A stretch of 64,000 bases of DNA from Serpula lacrymans var. lacrymans S7.9. Lineage: Eukaryota; Basidiomycota; Agaricomycetes; Boletales; Serpulaceae. A program made the position numbers and the translations under genes. The notes under the pieces were generated by a model. That model searched no databases, was not told the DNA's origin, and saw only the letters and a program-made list of their open reading frames with translations. Position 1 is the stretch's first letter. Every line of letters begins with the position of its first letter. The stretch is taken from contig NW_006763297.1 in NCBI RefSeq assembly GCF_000218685.1, forward strand, positions 434,001-498,000, in the 5' to 3' direction. This document shows, in pieces, positions 8,836 through 22,398 of the stretch.

Positions 8836-11786
8836 TCAGTCATTTACTACGTCCTGCAGAAATTCTAGGGCATCTCGCGCCATTCTTTGCTGCTCTCTCC
8901 TTTCCACTATGCTACCATCACCATATTCTGTAGTAATTATCCGGTTTATATCATGATTGCATTCCTGCCCTTGGCCCACTATCACAGCAGAATTGGATGG
9001 TTGGGGATCGTCAGATTCAACACGGATGCCTCTACCATGCTGACCAGAGAAGCCATCTAAATTTTGTATTTGATCCAGACAATGTACATGTAACATGTTC
9101 ACCGCAAATCTCTGCCGCCAACGACACTTCATCTTGGTAGCCAGTAGCACATTAGTCTGTGAAATATGAGCAATAGCACCTGTAACCTGTATCTCCTCAT
9201 CATGAATTGCTGTTCGTAGGCGGTGGCACTCGACATTCAATCTTAGTATTTCTTCCCGAGTGCGACAGAGCTTAAAATACTTCACTGCAGCAGCTCTATT
9301 AGCTGGCTTCATCCAGGAGCTATCAGATATATCAGCTCGCGAGTAGCGGAGAAGATCAAACTCGGCGAGGAAAGTGTAGTCGGCTATTTCCTTCCAAGTC
9401 AACTTTGAACGAGGAGGTTGCAGGAGAACAGCCTGATTGTTATACCGTTTGATGGCATTTCGAATAGCCTCGGAATGTCGTTGTAAGCCCTTGCTGATCT
9501 GTTGGCGCAGTTCATAACCTTCTACAGATTAGTATGTCTTGACGAAAAGAGTAGATTACACCTACCTGTTCCTGACATGGATAACTTCGATAATTCCGAC
9601 AGTCGCATCACGACTGTACGTTCAAGAGCATCCAAAGCTGTTCTATACTTGGCCAAAGCAACTTCTCCTTTCTGGCGGGTATAATCCAGACCTCCGATCT
9701 CCCACCGTTTCTCGATATTCAACGACATCTCCAGGTCAGTAGTGAGTTTCTCTGCCATTTGTATCGCTGCATAAGCTGTGTCTACGTGTTTGCGAGCCCG
9801 GAATACTTCGTCTTGAAATTGGCTTAGATCTCCAATGGGAATGCCACAGGCAATAGTATTTACCGCCTTTTGAGTGTCCTCCCATTCTCGGCTGCTATTG
9901 CTATCAGGGCAAGCACTGGTACATGACTATGCACTTACTATCTTTGTGAATAATCATCTAAAGCTTCAACATATCAAATTTCTAGTTTGTCTCTGACCGG
10001 CAGCTGTTTGAATGAGTCCAAATATGCCTTCTCATTGTTGTAGAAGTTCTTGAAGTCAATATCACTGAGATTCAACTCTTTTTTTAACATTGTGAGTTCT
10101 TGAGTTAGTGTTTGTACCGCTAGCAAAGCATGTCGGTAATGATTCCATAGAAAATCACCTGTAATTCCAACAATCAATACAAAAACACAAACTAAACAAT
10201 AGAAATCTACTTAGTGCTGCATATTTATCAGCATCCCAAAAAGCAAAGTGCTCTTCAATAGCTTGGTGACGATGGAACCGACTCGAGTGTCTGGTACTTC
10301 TAGCTAGATTGTTGGAGGAGGAAAAGATATGCTCGCAGCCCTCACCCTCGGTAAGGCCAACGTGCTTAATATATGCTGGGTGCCAATCTAATTGGCATTT
10401 CCTGTTATGCGCATGGCCATGGAATGCCCCTACCATCATGCGAAGGTTTAGTTCTTTTGCACGTTGTCCGAGGCAGCTGTGTGATCAAGTGGATGAAAAT
10501 GCACAGCCTATGTCATATGCACATCCACCATTTCTCCCGTAAACTGAGAGCAATCTGTCCACAATTGCTAATGGATATTTGGCTCTGTGAATCATATCAA
10601 TAAATGAGCCAGCTAAATAATGAAGCCGTACAGTTCTCCGCTTTGAATCATATCACATGCAAGTAGTATAAAGTGATGGCGACAGGATGCAATGAATATC
10701 CCTGATTCTTCAAAGATGCTGAACATTTTTTTGCGTTGTTCCGGACCTGCATTTCGCCAACAATCAACACAAGTGAATGATTCTTCTTCGTGAAGCGCTA
10801 CATCAACCCAGTCATCAGCATATTCATCAGATTTTGACTTAGACTTCACCTGATCTTTGTATCTATCAACTGCTTCTTTGTCAACCCAATAATCAGTCCT
10901 GGGTTTGCGAGAATCGCTTCTTGAAAGAAGTCCATATGTGGACGATTTCCATCGCTTTAGACTGTTGTTACCATCAATAGAAACAAGCCATTCAATTCCT
11001 AACGACGGTTCGTCCTTTAGCTTATAAAAACAAGCGGGGCAGGAGTTTTTAAGTCGCCAATGCGGGGAATCCTGTTGTAGCTCCACTTTCATCAAGGCAT
11101 CCACACGATAAACAATTTCTAGATATACATCGTAGGCAGCACTAAACTGTGCATCAAGATATGGTCTGTAAGGAATCTAGAAAAGAAGGTGCATTCAATA
11201 AAAATGAGTAGTAAGGTCAGAAACACACTTACATCATGAAGATGACACAATGCTTTACATTGCGCTTGAACACTGAGTCTCGGGCAAGTTCTATGAATTT
11301 GTCGATAGGCCGCAAGTGTTCGAAGAGATATCGCAACTGTGGGGTATAAAGATGAACACCCAAGATAGCCATGGTAAATTAAAGTTTCGTTAGGAAATTG
11401 ATGGGAAGGCTGAGGAAATAATGATGCTCTTTGCCGCACTGCTGGGTTGATGAGCTACATACAACGCAAAACGTAAGATATAATCGACTCACCAAACATA
11501 TCAACTAATTCCACATCTTTCAGCGATAGACATTCGCTATTCTGGAGACCATCAGATGAGGCCGTTGTATGGTTGGGCATACCATCGCCCTCATCTCTCC
11601 AACGATAATCCAGATAAGATGCGACTAACTTATCAATCTGACAGTCCCAGTTTTCAGTCTGGACTTGAACACGATCACGTCGAGTTCGTGGATCAACATA
11701 ATGGCTGGGGAGGCATATCAGATGAAGCAAAAGATCAACAACGTCAACACCTATTATCCTGTTAAGTCGGCCATCTCTTTTGCCAG
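8836..11786 (-). pseudogene. KDZ (Kyakuja-Dileera-Zisupton) transposase, decayed
   Basis: Read leftward, family blocks appear in the expected order: TLIYHGYLGCSSLYPTVAIS, CPRLSVQAQCKALCHLHD, CPACFYKL then SIDGNNSLKRW (catalytic-site Asp region), ESGIFIASCRHH, KYPLAIVDRLLSVYG, then GGCAYDIGC, MMVGAFHGHAHNRKCQ, GLTEGEGCEHIFS, RHSSRFHRHQAIEEHF, and the C-terminal TWKEIADYTFLAEFDLLR. Several GT-AG introns (for example the one with donor at ELGTACGG near 10640) are needed and keep frame. In-frame TGA codons at 10485-10487 and 9974-9976 break the product. The N-terminal start near the right terminal repeat is uncertain. KDZ enzymes have an RNase H-like DDE fold. This copy should be inactive. Confidence 0.88.
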
Positions 11787-11815
11787 GTCTTCGTAAACTT
11801 CATATTCCCCACCTG

Positions 11816-11950
11816 CAGCCCAAGTCCCGTGGCCACTTTGGGGCGAGATTTAACGCTGGTGCTGGGAATAGCCACAAGAGAGCCTTACTATAGTGTACGA
11901 GACACGTGATCGTACACTATAGTAAGGCTCTTTTGTTGGGTAACCTAGGT
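11816..11950. repeat. Right terminal inverted repeat of KDZ element with hairpin
   Basis: This 135-bp repeat is intact. It contains perfect 21-nt inverted arms at 11880-11900 and 11910-11930 around a 9-nt loop (GACACGTGA). The copy shows the pre-insertion state of the left repeat. Confidence 0.92.
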
Positions 11951-12330
11951 GGGGATCTTCTTAGTAAGGTCATGATGATGATTTCGCTGGTCAGAAACTC
12001 ATTTTTGATTATTTGAACAGTGCACGATGTCCCTTTTAGTTCGAGACAATTATATTCACCGTGGTTGTAAGTCTGGCCGGTACTCAGACTCGGAATCCCG
12101 CTCCTCCACTAGCAATGGTTACCTACAACTTTACATTGGCGGTGCTTGTAACGCTCCTCTGCGATGGCACACTGAAATCTGGCCCTTAGAGGTACGCTAT
12201 GTAGGTCTAAACCAGTGCTCATGCTCAATTGTAGGCTGAAAGTGTTGCTAATGGAAAGATCCGTCTGATTTTTCGATAGATCTTGATTGTAGCTGCTCTT
12301 TGGTTGTGCTTACCTTCCCCGACGTGAGAG

Positions 12331-12337
12331 TATAAAG
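12331..12337 (+). promoter_or_regulatory. Putative TATA box of STE3 receptor 1
   Basis: TATAAAG lies 80-86 bp before the ATG at 12417. The surrounding region (about 12120-12415) is homologous to the duplicated upstream units of the second receptor at 33551-34039, where a TATAAAG equivalent is conserved at 33571-33580. Confidence 0.6.
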
Positions 12338-12416
12338 AAGAAATTATTGTAGTAAGAGTTCTCCGCAGCCCATCTTCGCTTCAGTGATCACTTCATAGCT
12401 TCCCGTCTCGTAGAAC

Positions 12417-14023
12417 ATGGTGTCCACTAATCAGTTTTTTTCCGGTTTTGCATTCACCGGGTTCGTTCTAGCCAGTGTCCTTTTGCCGCTCCATGTAAAA
12501 GGTGATTTATCATCCTCTTGGATGTTTCTCCGTTGAGGTAAATGGCGCTGATGCCTTGATTAAGCAAAAAATATCGGTACATGCGCTCTCATTATATGGA
12601 TAGGCTTGCTTTGCTTGAATGGATTCGTAAACTCGATTGTTTGGGATCATAGTGTCACCGATTGGGCACCTGTGTGGTGTGATATATGTATGTGCACCTT
12701 GGCTTAAGTACTTGAGTGTTTTTTCTAAAATTTTTTTGACAGCATCTCATTTGATGATAGGTGGGGGAATTGGTGTGCAGTCAGCGTGCTTATGCATTAC
12801 TCGTCACTTGTATCTTGTCACAAGAAACATAACCACTAACCGACTCAGTCAAGTCACAGTACGTTTTACGGTACTGTCCCCCCTAATCAAACTTTTATCG
12901 TTGATGGACAGCATTGGAGAGCCACTGCGTGTGACTATTTTTTTGTTATAGGAGTTCCAGTGCTGTACATAGTCTTATGTAGGTCTCTCACAATGTGTTG
13001 TCTGCAAGCTTATGCTAATTTGATCTCAGCCTATATTTTTCAAGTTAGGCGCTTTATGATTTACGAGGAGATAGGCTGCTATTTTGCATTATACAACACG
13101 CAGCCCATGTACCCGCTGCTTTTGATATGGCCGTTCATAGTGTCTCTTATCCTTATTGTCTACTTAGGTAAGTATTCAGTAATCCTCTCGTACCCGCTGA
13201 AAATAATACAAGCCCAGGCGTTACTATTCGCACCTTAACACAGCGGGGAGCAGGATTCAAAAAGCTCATTCAACATGATGAACAATTTTTCCGACTATTG
13301 GCACTGGCCGTTGTGATAGTCACCTGCACATTTCCGTACAGTCTATGGGCAATTGTAGCGAATGCAACTGAAAATCCAGTTTCTCCTTGGCCTGGGTGGG
13401 ATATTGTGCATGCCAATATCTCTCATGTTGTTAAAGTTCCAGCTGCTGAGTGGCAAGCGCAAATACCTGCGTATGTCACTAGTATACAATTCACGCGATG
13501 GACTTATGTGGTGTACGCCATCATCGTGTTTTCTTTCTTTGGTTTCACGACAGAAGCAAGGCAGAGTTACCGTGCTATGGCGGGCTTCCTTACTCGCTGC
13601 TTCGGTACCTTGGCGATCTTCAAAGGTCGAAAAATGAGGTGTGTATCACGTTTCTCGTTTTCCCGCCAACTCCGCTGATCATGGCATATTTTCTCTCTCA
13701 AACATGCCATGTTTAGGCAGAAACGTTCCCCTGCCCATCGCATGCCCGTAAACGCTTCCCAAATATCAGACCATCAACTATGTCCACATACAGCGTCAGC
13801 TGTCGACAGTCTGCAACGTGACTCGTGCTTAATCGAACTGTCCGACCCGTCAATGGGGTCTGTTTTAGACCTAGTACGTGATACCGAGGCCACACGCTAC
13901 CCTGGCAGCGACGGCGATGCACAGCATGCGTACTTCGCGACGTCGGTGCTTGAACATCCTGCACCCGTATTGGACATTGTATCTGTCTTACGTTGCCATT
14001 CACCTGATTCAAACCTGGTTTAA
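12417..14023 (+). CDS. STE3: STE3-type pheromone receptor, copy 1 (435 aa, 6 exons)
   Basis: Exons 12417-12501, 12565-12687, 12743-12858, 12912-13167, 13218-13638 and 13717-14023 sum to 1,308 nt without internal stop. The product is a seven-transmembrane GPCR of the fungal STE3 class (plasma-membrane lipopeptide pheromone receptor). Diagnostic blocks are LNGFVNSIVWDHSVTDWAPV with WCDI (helix 2 to loop), SACLCITRHLY (helix 3), YEEIGCYFALYNTQPMYPLL (loop to helix 5), FRLLALAVVIVTCTFPYS (helix 6), PWPGWDIVHANISHV and TRWTYVVYAIIVFSFFGF (helix 7). The cytoplasmic tail from about residue 335 is Ser/Asp-rich. It lies between the KDZ transposon and RPAP1. Whether it acts in mate recognition or is a non-mating STE3-like receptor cannot be told from sequence; no pheromone gene was found nearby. 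Confidence 0.93.
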
Positions 14024-14355
14024 TACATCTTCGCATGTTCCTTAACATTGCGTAGATTATAGATTTACTGGAGTTGCCATTCCAGTTTTATGTCCTTTTA
14101 GAGTTACTGTTTAAATGTGCCATGAACAGTATTCGTGAACCCAGAACCAGCACTATGTATTGATATCCATTGTCGTATCAGTAGTCGGTAAGGGCCAGGC
14201 TAACCGTCACTCGACACAGCCCAGTGATTATGTCATCGTATCATCCTTTTCGAGCCAGTCTCTAGAAATTTCTGTATGCACGCCCTTACTTGACCTTTAT
14301 CCTCAAATGACCTGTTGCTTTCCCGCTCTCCTACTTGCTTCTGTATGATATTCAA

Positions 14356-17300
14356 ATGTCAGCGTATGACCGTCCTTTGGTAGGCTCTGTGTTTGAGCGG
14401 AAGACGCTCCTAACGCCCTCGGCTACAACTGCAAAATTCGAAGGCTCGAGGGCAACCGGTTTTCCAGAGGTACAACATCGTTCCAAAAGCGCATTTTCTC
14501 GTGCAAGAGAGAACGCTAAAAATGGCAAGGAAGGACATGGTGCAAGGACTCAGGATGTCCCTCCTGTAATACCCTCGCGTATAGCCAAGGGCGAAGCTAG
14601 TCAGTCACAAATCCAGACGGTGGAGACCGGAGAGGAGGCTATGCGGCGTCAGATCAGCGAAGAGAATGAGCGCAGGATGGCAAGTATGACAGAAGAGGAG
14701 ATAGATCAGGAGAGAAAGGACATTGTAGAAAGATTTGGCAATGGCGTTGGTGATTTGCTGAAGAAAGTTAAAGAGGCTAGGGAACGAAGGCCACAGAGTA
14801 TGGAGGGTGATCGCGAGGAGCTCCCCGAAAAATCTACCGAAGTTGTATCAAGAAATTTGGATATGAAAAGCGCTACCGATTCACTCAAGAACGCTGATTT
14901 AATTCCATCTATCATCAAACCTAATATCCAAAGGGCGAAAAGTCTTGAAGCTGTCGGTACTAAGGGTACATAATTTATATAATGCTCGAATTGGACGCCG
15001 TTTTTGACGATTAATTTACAGAGCCACATTCTATACTCTTAAAAAGCAGCACTCGTCCGTCTAGCAGGACTGGTCGGTCAATTCGTTTTGCAGAAGTGAC
15101 CCCTGAAGATGTACACGTCTATGAGTCAGCTCCTGCCTCTCCAAAGCGTAAACCTCTTGCTCTCCCTCCACCCCCAGGTACATCAAATGGAGACATTATC
15201 TCCCTTAGTACTTGGAAAGGAGCATCACGTATGAAATCGACTCAGCCACCGTCCGACTCGACGGAGAGAACAGTGAGTTCTGAAGCACGGAATCCCGATA
15301 TGGAGGTCGATCCCGAGGAAGGTACTCCAGAATACATCCGGCGGCGCTTTTTCCCCAACGTTCCCGCCCACGATCCTAGCGTAGCGTGGATGGAAGCCCT
15401 CTCTTCTAATCCAACAAACAACTCGTCAACAGGCATCCGTTTCGATTTGACCGGTACTCCGATCCCGGAATCCATGTCGATGGCACTGCCCACTCATCTA
15501 GGATTACACCATCATGCAGATGGCGACCGCGCAGGATATACACTTGATGATATATTTCTACTTTCGCGATCCAGTATCCCTGCTCAGCGAGCAACTATGC
15601 TCGGAGTGCTGAGTAAAATTATACAGAGATTGCGACCCAATAAGGGGAGTAAGGTTATCAGAATCCCCGAATTACAAGGACAGGAGGATGATCTTCGAAG
15701 GCGAGTCCTGGCAGCAGGACTAGAAGCTATGGTTGAGCGGGGAAGTGTAGGTGCTAGAGCTGTGGAAGCTATCTGGCAATGTGTGGTTAACTGGGACGCA
15801 GATGTTGCAGGCATCGAAGGAGCTGAATTACAATCTTCAAAAACCGATGCCCCATCCCTCTTGCAGCAAGATTTCTTTCTCTCTCAAATAGCTGAAGCTT
15901 TTGCTCAAATGTCTCTACCCCCAGAGTCCCTTGTGCAACTCCTTGGGATCGTCCATCGTTTAGCGCAGCAATCTAATATAATGGCAGAAACGATTATGGC
16001 CTCAAAGAATCTCGTATCTAATATCCTTCAAACATTCTTGTTGACACCTATTCCACCCACCAAAACCTCTCCTCTCCCGAACCCTTCTGCACTTCAATTA
16101 CTCACCACCCTGGCAATGGCCTCGCGCTCCAATGCGTCCGCGCTGACGGAGCCCGCGGATGCTCTTCTGCGTTTTGTCACCATTCTACCCACATCATCTC
16201 CTTTCTCAACTCCACTCGCTGTTTCGCTCCTGACATCAACCCTAAGGTTCTACACTGTACTTGGTTCATACGGGATGTATGCCCACATCGCCACAACAGC
16301 TGCAGAGCAGTTTGCTGCAGTAGGTTCATATGTACTCTCAGAGGCTTGTCAGTCCGAAAGTTTAATGGAGGCGTGGCTGGGACTATTAGAAACTTGGTTA
16401 GTTTGCGCGACGGATCCACATCGGACCACACCGCCTCATGAGATTTTGTGGAGTCAAGTTGTGGGCTGGGCATGGGCGGATGATGTATTAACCCTCAGAG
16501 CCAAGCTAACAAGGAGGGAGTCCCACTGGAAGGTATGGGCTGGTTTGTGGAGAGTTGAAGCCGCGTGGCTGGAGGGTGCGCGGGTCAATGGAGTCAGAGG
16601 CGGCGAAACGGAAAGAGCAGGTATCCTTGAAGCCATTGGAAATGGATTCGAGGTAGGCTCAGAAAAAGATATAGTAGCTGGAGCTCTTATCGCATTGCGC
16701 ACTGAACTCGACCGACTCCACTCTCCCTCGCTGTGGACAGATTTAGCCTCGGACGTTATCTCCCACCTCCGTAACTCTGATTCACAAGCTACCGTTATCT
16801 TCTCCGTCCTCCGTTTATGGCTTGCTTGCATGCCGTTGAATAGAGACACCCCTTTAGAAGCTCCACCGTTCCTACTTCCTTTCTCTGACCTCTCAGCATT
16901 TTGCGCTCTTCTTGTCAATCACCCGATATGGCCCCATCTCAACACTGATAACACCATACCTTACCAAAGTTACCTTAGACCACTAACGAATGTACTCTAC
17001 TACTTCTTACGCCTTTCACGACACATCCCTGGTACCTCACCTGATTTGTGGGTGGCTCAAGCATTTTCGATTACCTGTCGATTGTTACCAGGAGACGAAG
17101 AAAATGGGCTTCAAGTAACGAAAAGTATCCTGGCAATGATGACCCCAGACTTCTTCAATGCTGGGGGGATGGAAGTACCTCCGATCATATGGGAAAAGGG
17201 AGGAATGTCGATCATCACTCCATTCTTGGTTCATGCTATTCGATCCAGTAACGAAGTTTATGTAGGGCCGATATGTCCTTCCCCACAGTCTATCATGGGA

Positions 17301-18344
17301 TCTACGACGCAAAGACTCCTGCACCCAACACTCGACTCCAAACACACACTCCCGCTATCCTATAACTGGATATTCTCGCCGATCGATCACCTCCTACGCT
17401 CGGGTACATCTCCTGTATTTTCCTCCCTGTCATCCTCCTGGGATGCTTCTGAAACTGATGTCGTTCGTGCCACGCTTCTCCTCACAAAAGTCCTGTGTAA
17501 CATCTTACTGCGTCATCATCTGCTGGAGTTCGTCCCGACTCGTGCGGAGATTATATTTTCGTGCATGAAGATATTTATGCTCGAACATGGACAAACGCAA
17601 GAGGGTGAATTGGAGGAAGTCTTCCGAGATAGTATAGTGGAACGATTCATGAACGACCTACTCGTTCCTATCGTTCCTGCTTCTTCAGATGCAAGGCCTA
17701 CTAGACAACCAGGAGAGCGTGACGACTTGGAAAAAGTGGCCGCGTCCTTCCTCGGCTCATCAACTCCCTTCTACCAGTTTTATACTGATTTTGTTGCCCT
17801 TTATGACGCCATTTCATTTTCCCACCCACTCTTTGCACGACTTCTTTTCCCTCCAACTTCAATGCTGTACCCGTTGGATTATCGTAGACACCTATGGATG
17901 GACTTTGGTCATCTATTGAAGACGATACGGACACCTACAGCACAGATGATCACGTGTAACGTCGATGAGTATCTTTGGCCCGTCGAAAGTAATGGACAGA
18001 TGCTCTCTGCGTATCTGAAGGCACTGGTGAAGTACCCTCTAGACGGATTTCCCCGGTTTATTGCCGTGCACCACGTTGCGTGCACTATTTGGCCCGATCT
18101 GCGTGGTACAGGCGAAAACGAGAAGACAGAGGCCAGCATAAATATGCTCAAGGCTGTTATCGAACAGGGTAGCGGTTCACTCGTGAAGGATATATTCCGG
18201 TATCGGCAAAGCAGAGGAGAATGCGTCCTTTTGCCTCCTTATTGTCTAGAACAAGATGGCCAGTGGAAAGCCGATAGGCTTTCATATGTTGGTAGGGCAT
18301 TGAGCGTAGATGTGCAAGAACGCATGAAGGGTGTATTTGTTTGA
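14356..18344 (+). CDS. RPAP1: RPAP1-like RNA polymerase II-associated protein (1,307 aa, 2 exons)
   Basis: Exons 14356-14956 and 15022-18344 total 3,924 nt, open throughout; the intron (14957-15021) is GT-AG. ATG 14356 (MSAYDRPLVGS) is chosen because the longer frame upstream starts only at TTG. An RPAP1_N-like motif (RMASMTEEEIDQERKDIVER, about residues 105-125) is followed by RFGNGVGDLLKKV. The RPAP1_C-like motif spans about residues 340-395, with RFDLTGTPIP and LHHHADGDRAGYTLDDIFLL then SRSS. The remainder is a long helical repeat-like region. RPAP1 (yeast Rba50) assists assembly and nuclear delivery of RNA polymerase II. It starts 332 bp after the receptor stop on the same strand. Pieces of its 5' half recur, scrambled, at 31490-31690 and 34250-34960. 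Confidence 0.88.
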
Positions 18345-19662
18345 AGGGATTTGCGGATCTTGCTTTCTGAACGTGAATGTATCCGTAATGTTTATTTTAT
18401 GGCTGTTAGTGTATCAATACCGATTTTCTTTGAAGACACTTGGGTCAGCTCGAGGTTACGATTACTAGTATGTGGATGTGCAGCAGGGTAATATATTCGA
18501 ACATGCATTAGTAGCCTACGACATGAACGACCTTGTAGTAAATCTTCAGCGTTCCGCACGCTGTTCAAGCCACCCCAAGTTCCGCTGCGTTCGAATTCAA
18601 AATCCGAGCCATGTTGTTCATCCACAACCACAAGCCTCATATAAGGTGACTCATCAGCCTGAGTTCCCAGTCAATGCAGATTACCCATCTGCGCCAAGGA
18701 ATCAAGTAATCATAAATTCGTAGGTCACCGCAAGCGTTGGCAGGATCCTTTGATGTTGCAATCATGATGTAAGCTTGTCAGCAAGTTGTTCTCTGGGTCG
18801 GATTTGCACTGGCACACCACTTCCGGCTCAATTCCACGCACTGAAATGTGCGCAATATCTCAATCATATACGCAAAGTGCACTGGTAGCCAGGTTGAGGT
18901 ACAAGAAATTGGATACTCTCTCGACTTCCAGCCACAACCAGTAAATGGAAACTGATCTGGCATATGATTTTGGCCAACCACCGGTGTGTCATGTCTTCTA
19001 CCGTAATACACCCGTTCTAAGTTAACCATATGGTCACTCCAGTACGCGGAAAATCTCAATTCATTCTTGCGTCATTGAGGACCCTATCTGCATCGTTCTT
19101 ATAGCTATAATTGCCTTTCCGTCGGGCTGTCTTCTGCAGTCGGATTCACACAGACAAAAATGTCTGAGATTTTGACAACCGCGACTATTGTGCCTGCATT
19201 CGGCTTTTATTTCGATTGGACGACCCCACGGGCCAACCACAGACCACGGGGATAGTGAGCACGTTGATTGGCTCCAACTAGAACAAGCCAGACCAACCTG
19301 CAAGTGAATATTCTGTTTCCATCAATCGATCCACTCAAAATAGATATGTTCCAGAGAACTTCATGTTGCTATGTGCTGCGTAGGTCATGGGTCTATTCCT
19401 ACCACAGCCGAAGCACACGTACCCCGCGAAGGAGGCATCTTGCTTGTGACAGCATTCCACTCGGCTTTAGAGTCAAGCGTGGGTCGAGAACAACCTACCA
19501 GCAGCTCATGACTCTGGTTATGGAAGGTTCCCGGTAATGGATCCGAAGTTAATCAGCTCATCTTCAGACACATAAGAGGTTTCAAAATGACTGACACAAG
19601 GGCAAGCTCGACTTACCAGTGCCTTCCCCGGCTACAGTCGTTGGCTCATTCTGAGGTCACAA
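18345..19662. other. 1.3-kb intergenic region without a recognisable gene
   Basis: It lies between RPAP1 and the carboxylesterase. Both strands carry only short, featureless ORFs. Presumably it holds the RPAP1 terminator and the esterase promoter. Confidence 0.5.
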
Positions 19663-22061
<2,399 letters not shown>

Positions 22062-22398
22062 CGGTTGACATATCTATCCGGTTAGGTTGTCTTGTCTTTT
22101 TCACAATCCCAATGTATATCGCGGATCTGTTGTAGCTTTTTATGACTTATGAATATATAAAATACTTGCATTGCTGTCAGACGGCTAACATCGTTGCGAC
22201 AATGATGCGCGAAGGCGAAAATATAGGAGGTGCAAGAAGAAACGTCTTAGGCCGCACAAGCTCTCTTCGAATAAATGACAGATCAATTACGTATATCATC
22301 TATGATACAAGGACAGAGGGGGGGTGAATCGATCTATGATAAAACACATTCATAAAAACGGGAAAAAAGGGGGGGCCCACAACCAACAGCAGTCAGTA

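Larger units (their letters stand above)
4881..11950 (-). mobile_element. KDZ-type DNA transposon, about 7.07 kb, degenerate
   Basis: The element is bounded by about 135-bp terminal inverted repeats: 4881-4943 plus 5413-5485 on the left (split by a solo LTR) and 11816-11950 on the right. Outer ends begin ACCTAGGTTACCCAAC on both sides. Inside, all recognisable genes run leftward: transposase (8836-11786), then two passenger ORFs. An exact target-site duplication was not evident. TAGTAAAGTC (4871-4880) and TAGTAAGGTC (11961-11970) resemble each other, but the second is 10 bp outside the repeat end. The right end lies 466 bp upstream of the STE3 receptor start. Confidence 0.85.

Noticed and set aside
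4871..11970. TAGTAA(A/G)GTC as the target-site duplication of the KDZ element
   Set aside because: The right copy begins 10 bp outside the terminal repeat end and differs by one base; it cannot be a simple duplication unless the ends are misplaced.
12027..12239. Short ORF upstream of receptor 1 as a possible pheromone precursor
   Set aside because: It ends CSIVG, not a CaaX box, and lies in the promoter region homologous to the non-coding duplicated units at 33551-34039. Other short frames near both receptors also lack a C-terminal CaaX.
14160..14348. Short ORF with DYVIVSS resembling a pheromone C-terminus
   Set aside because: No cysteine at the CaaX position and the frame continues past it; it is the RPAP1 5' flank.
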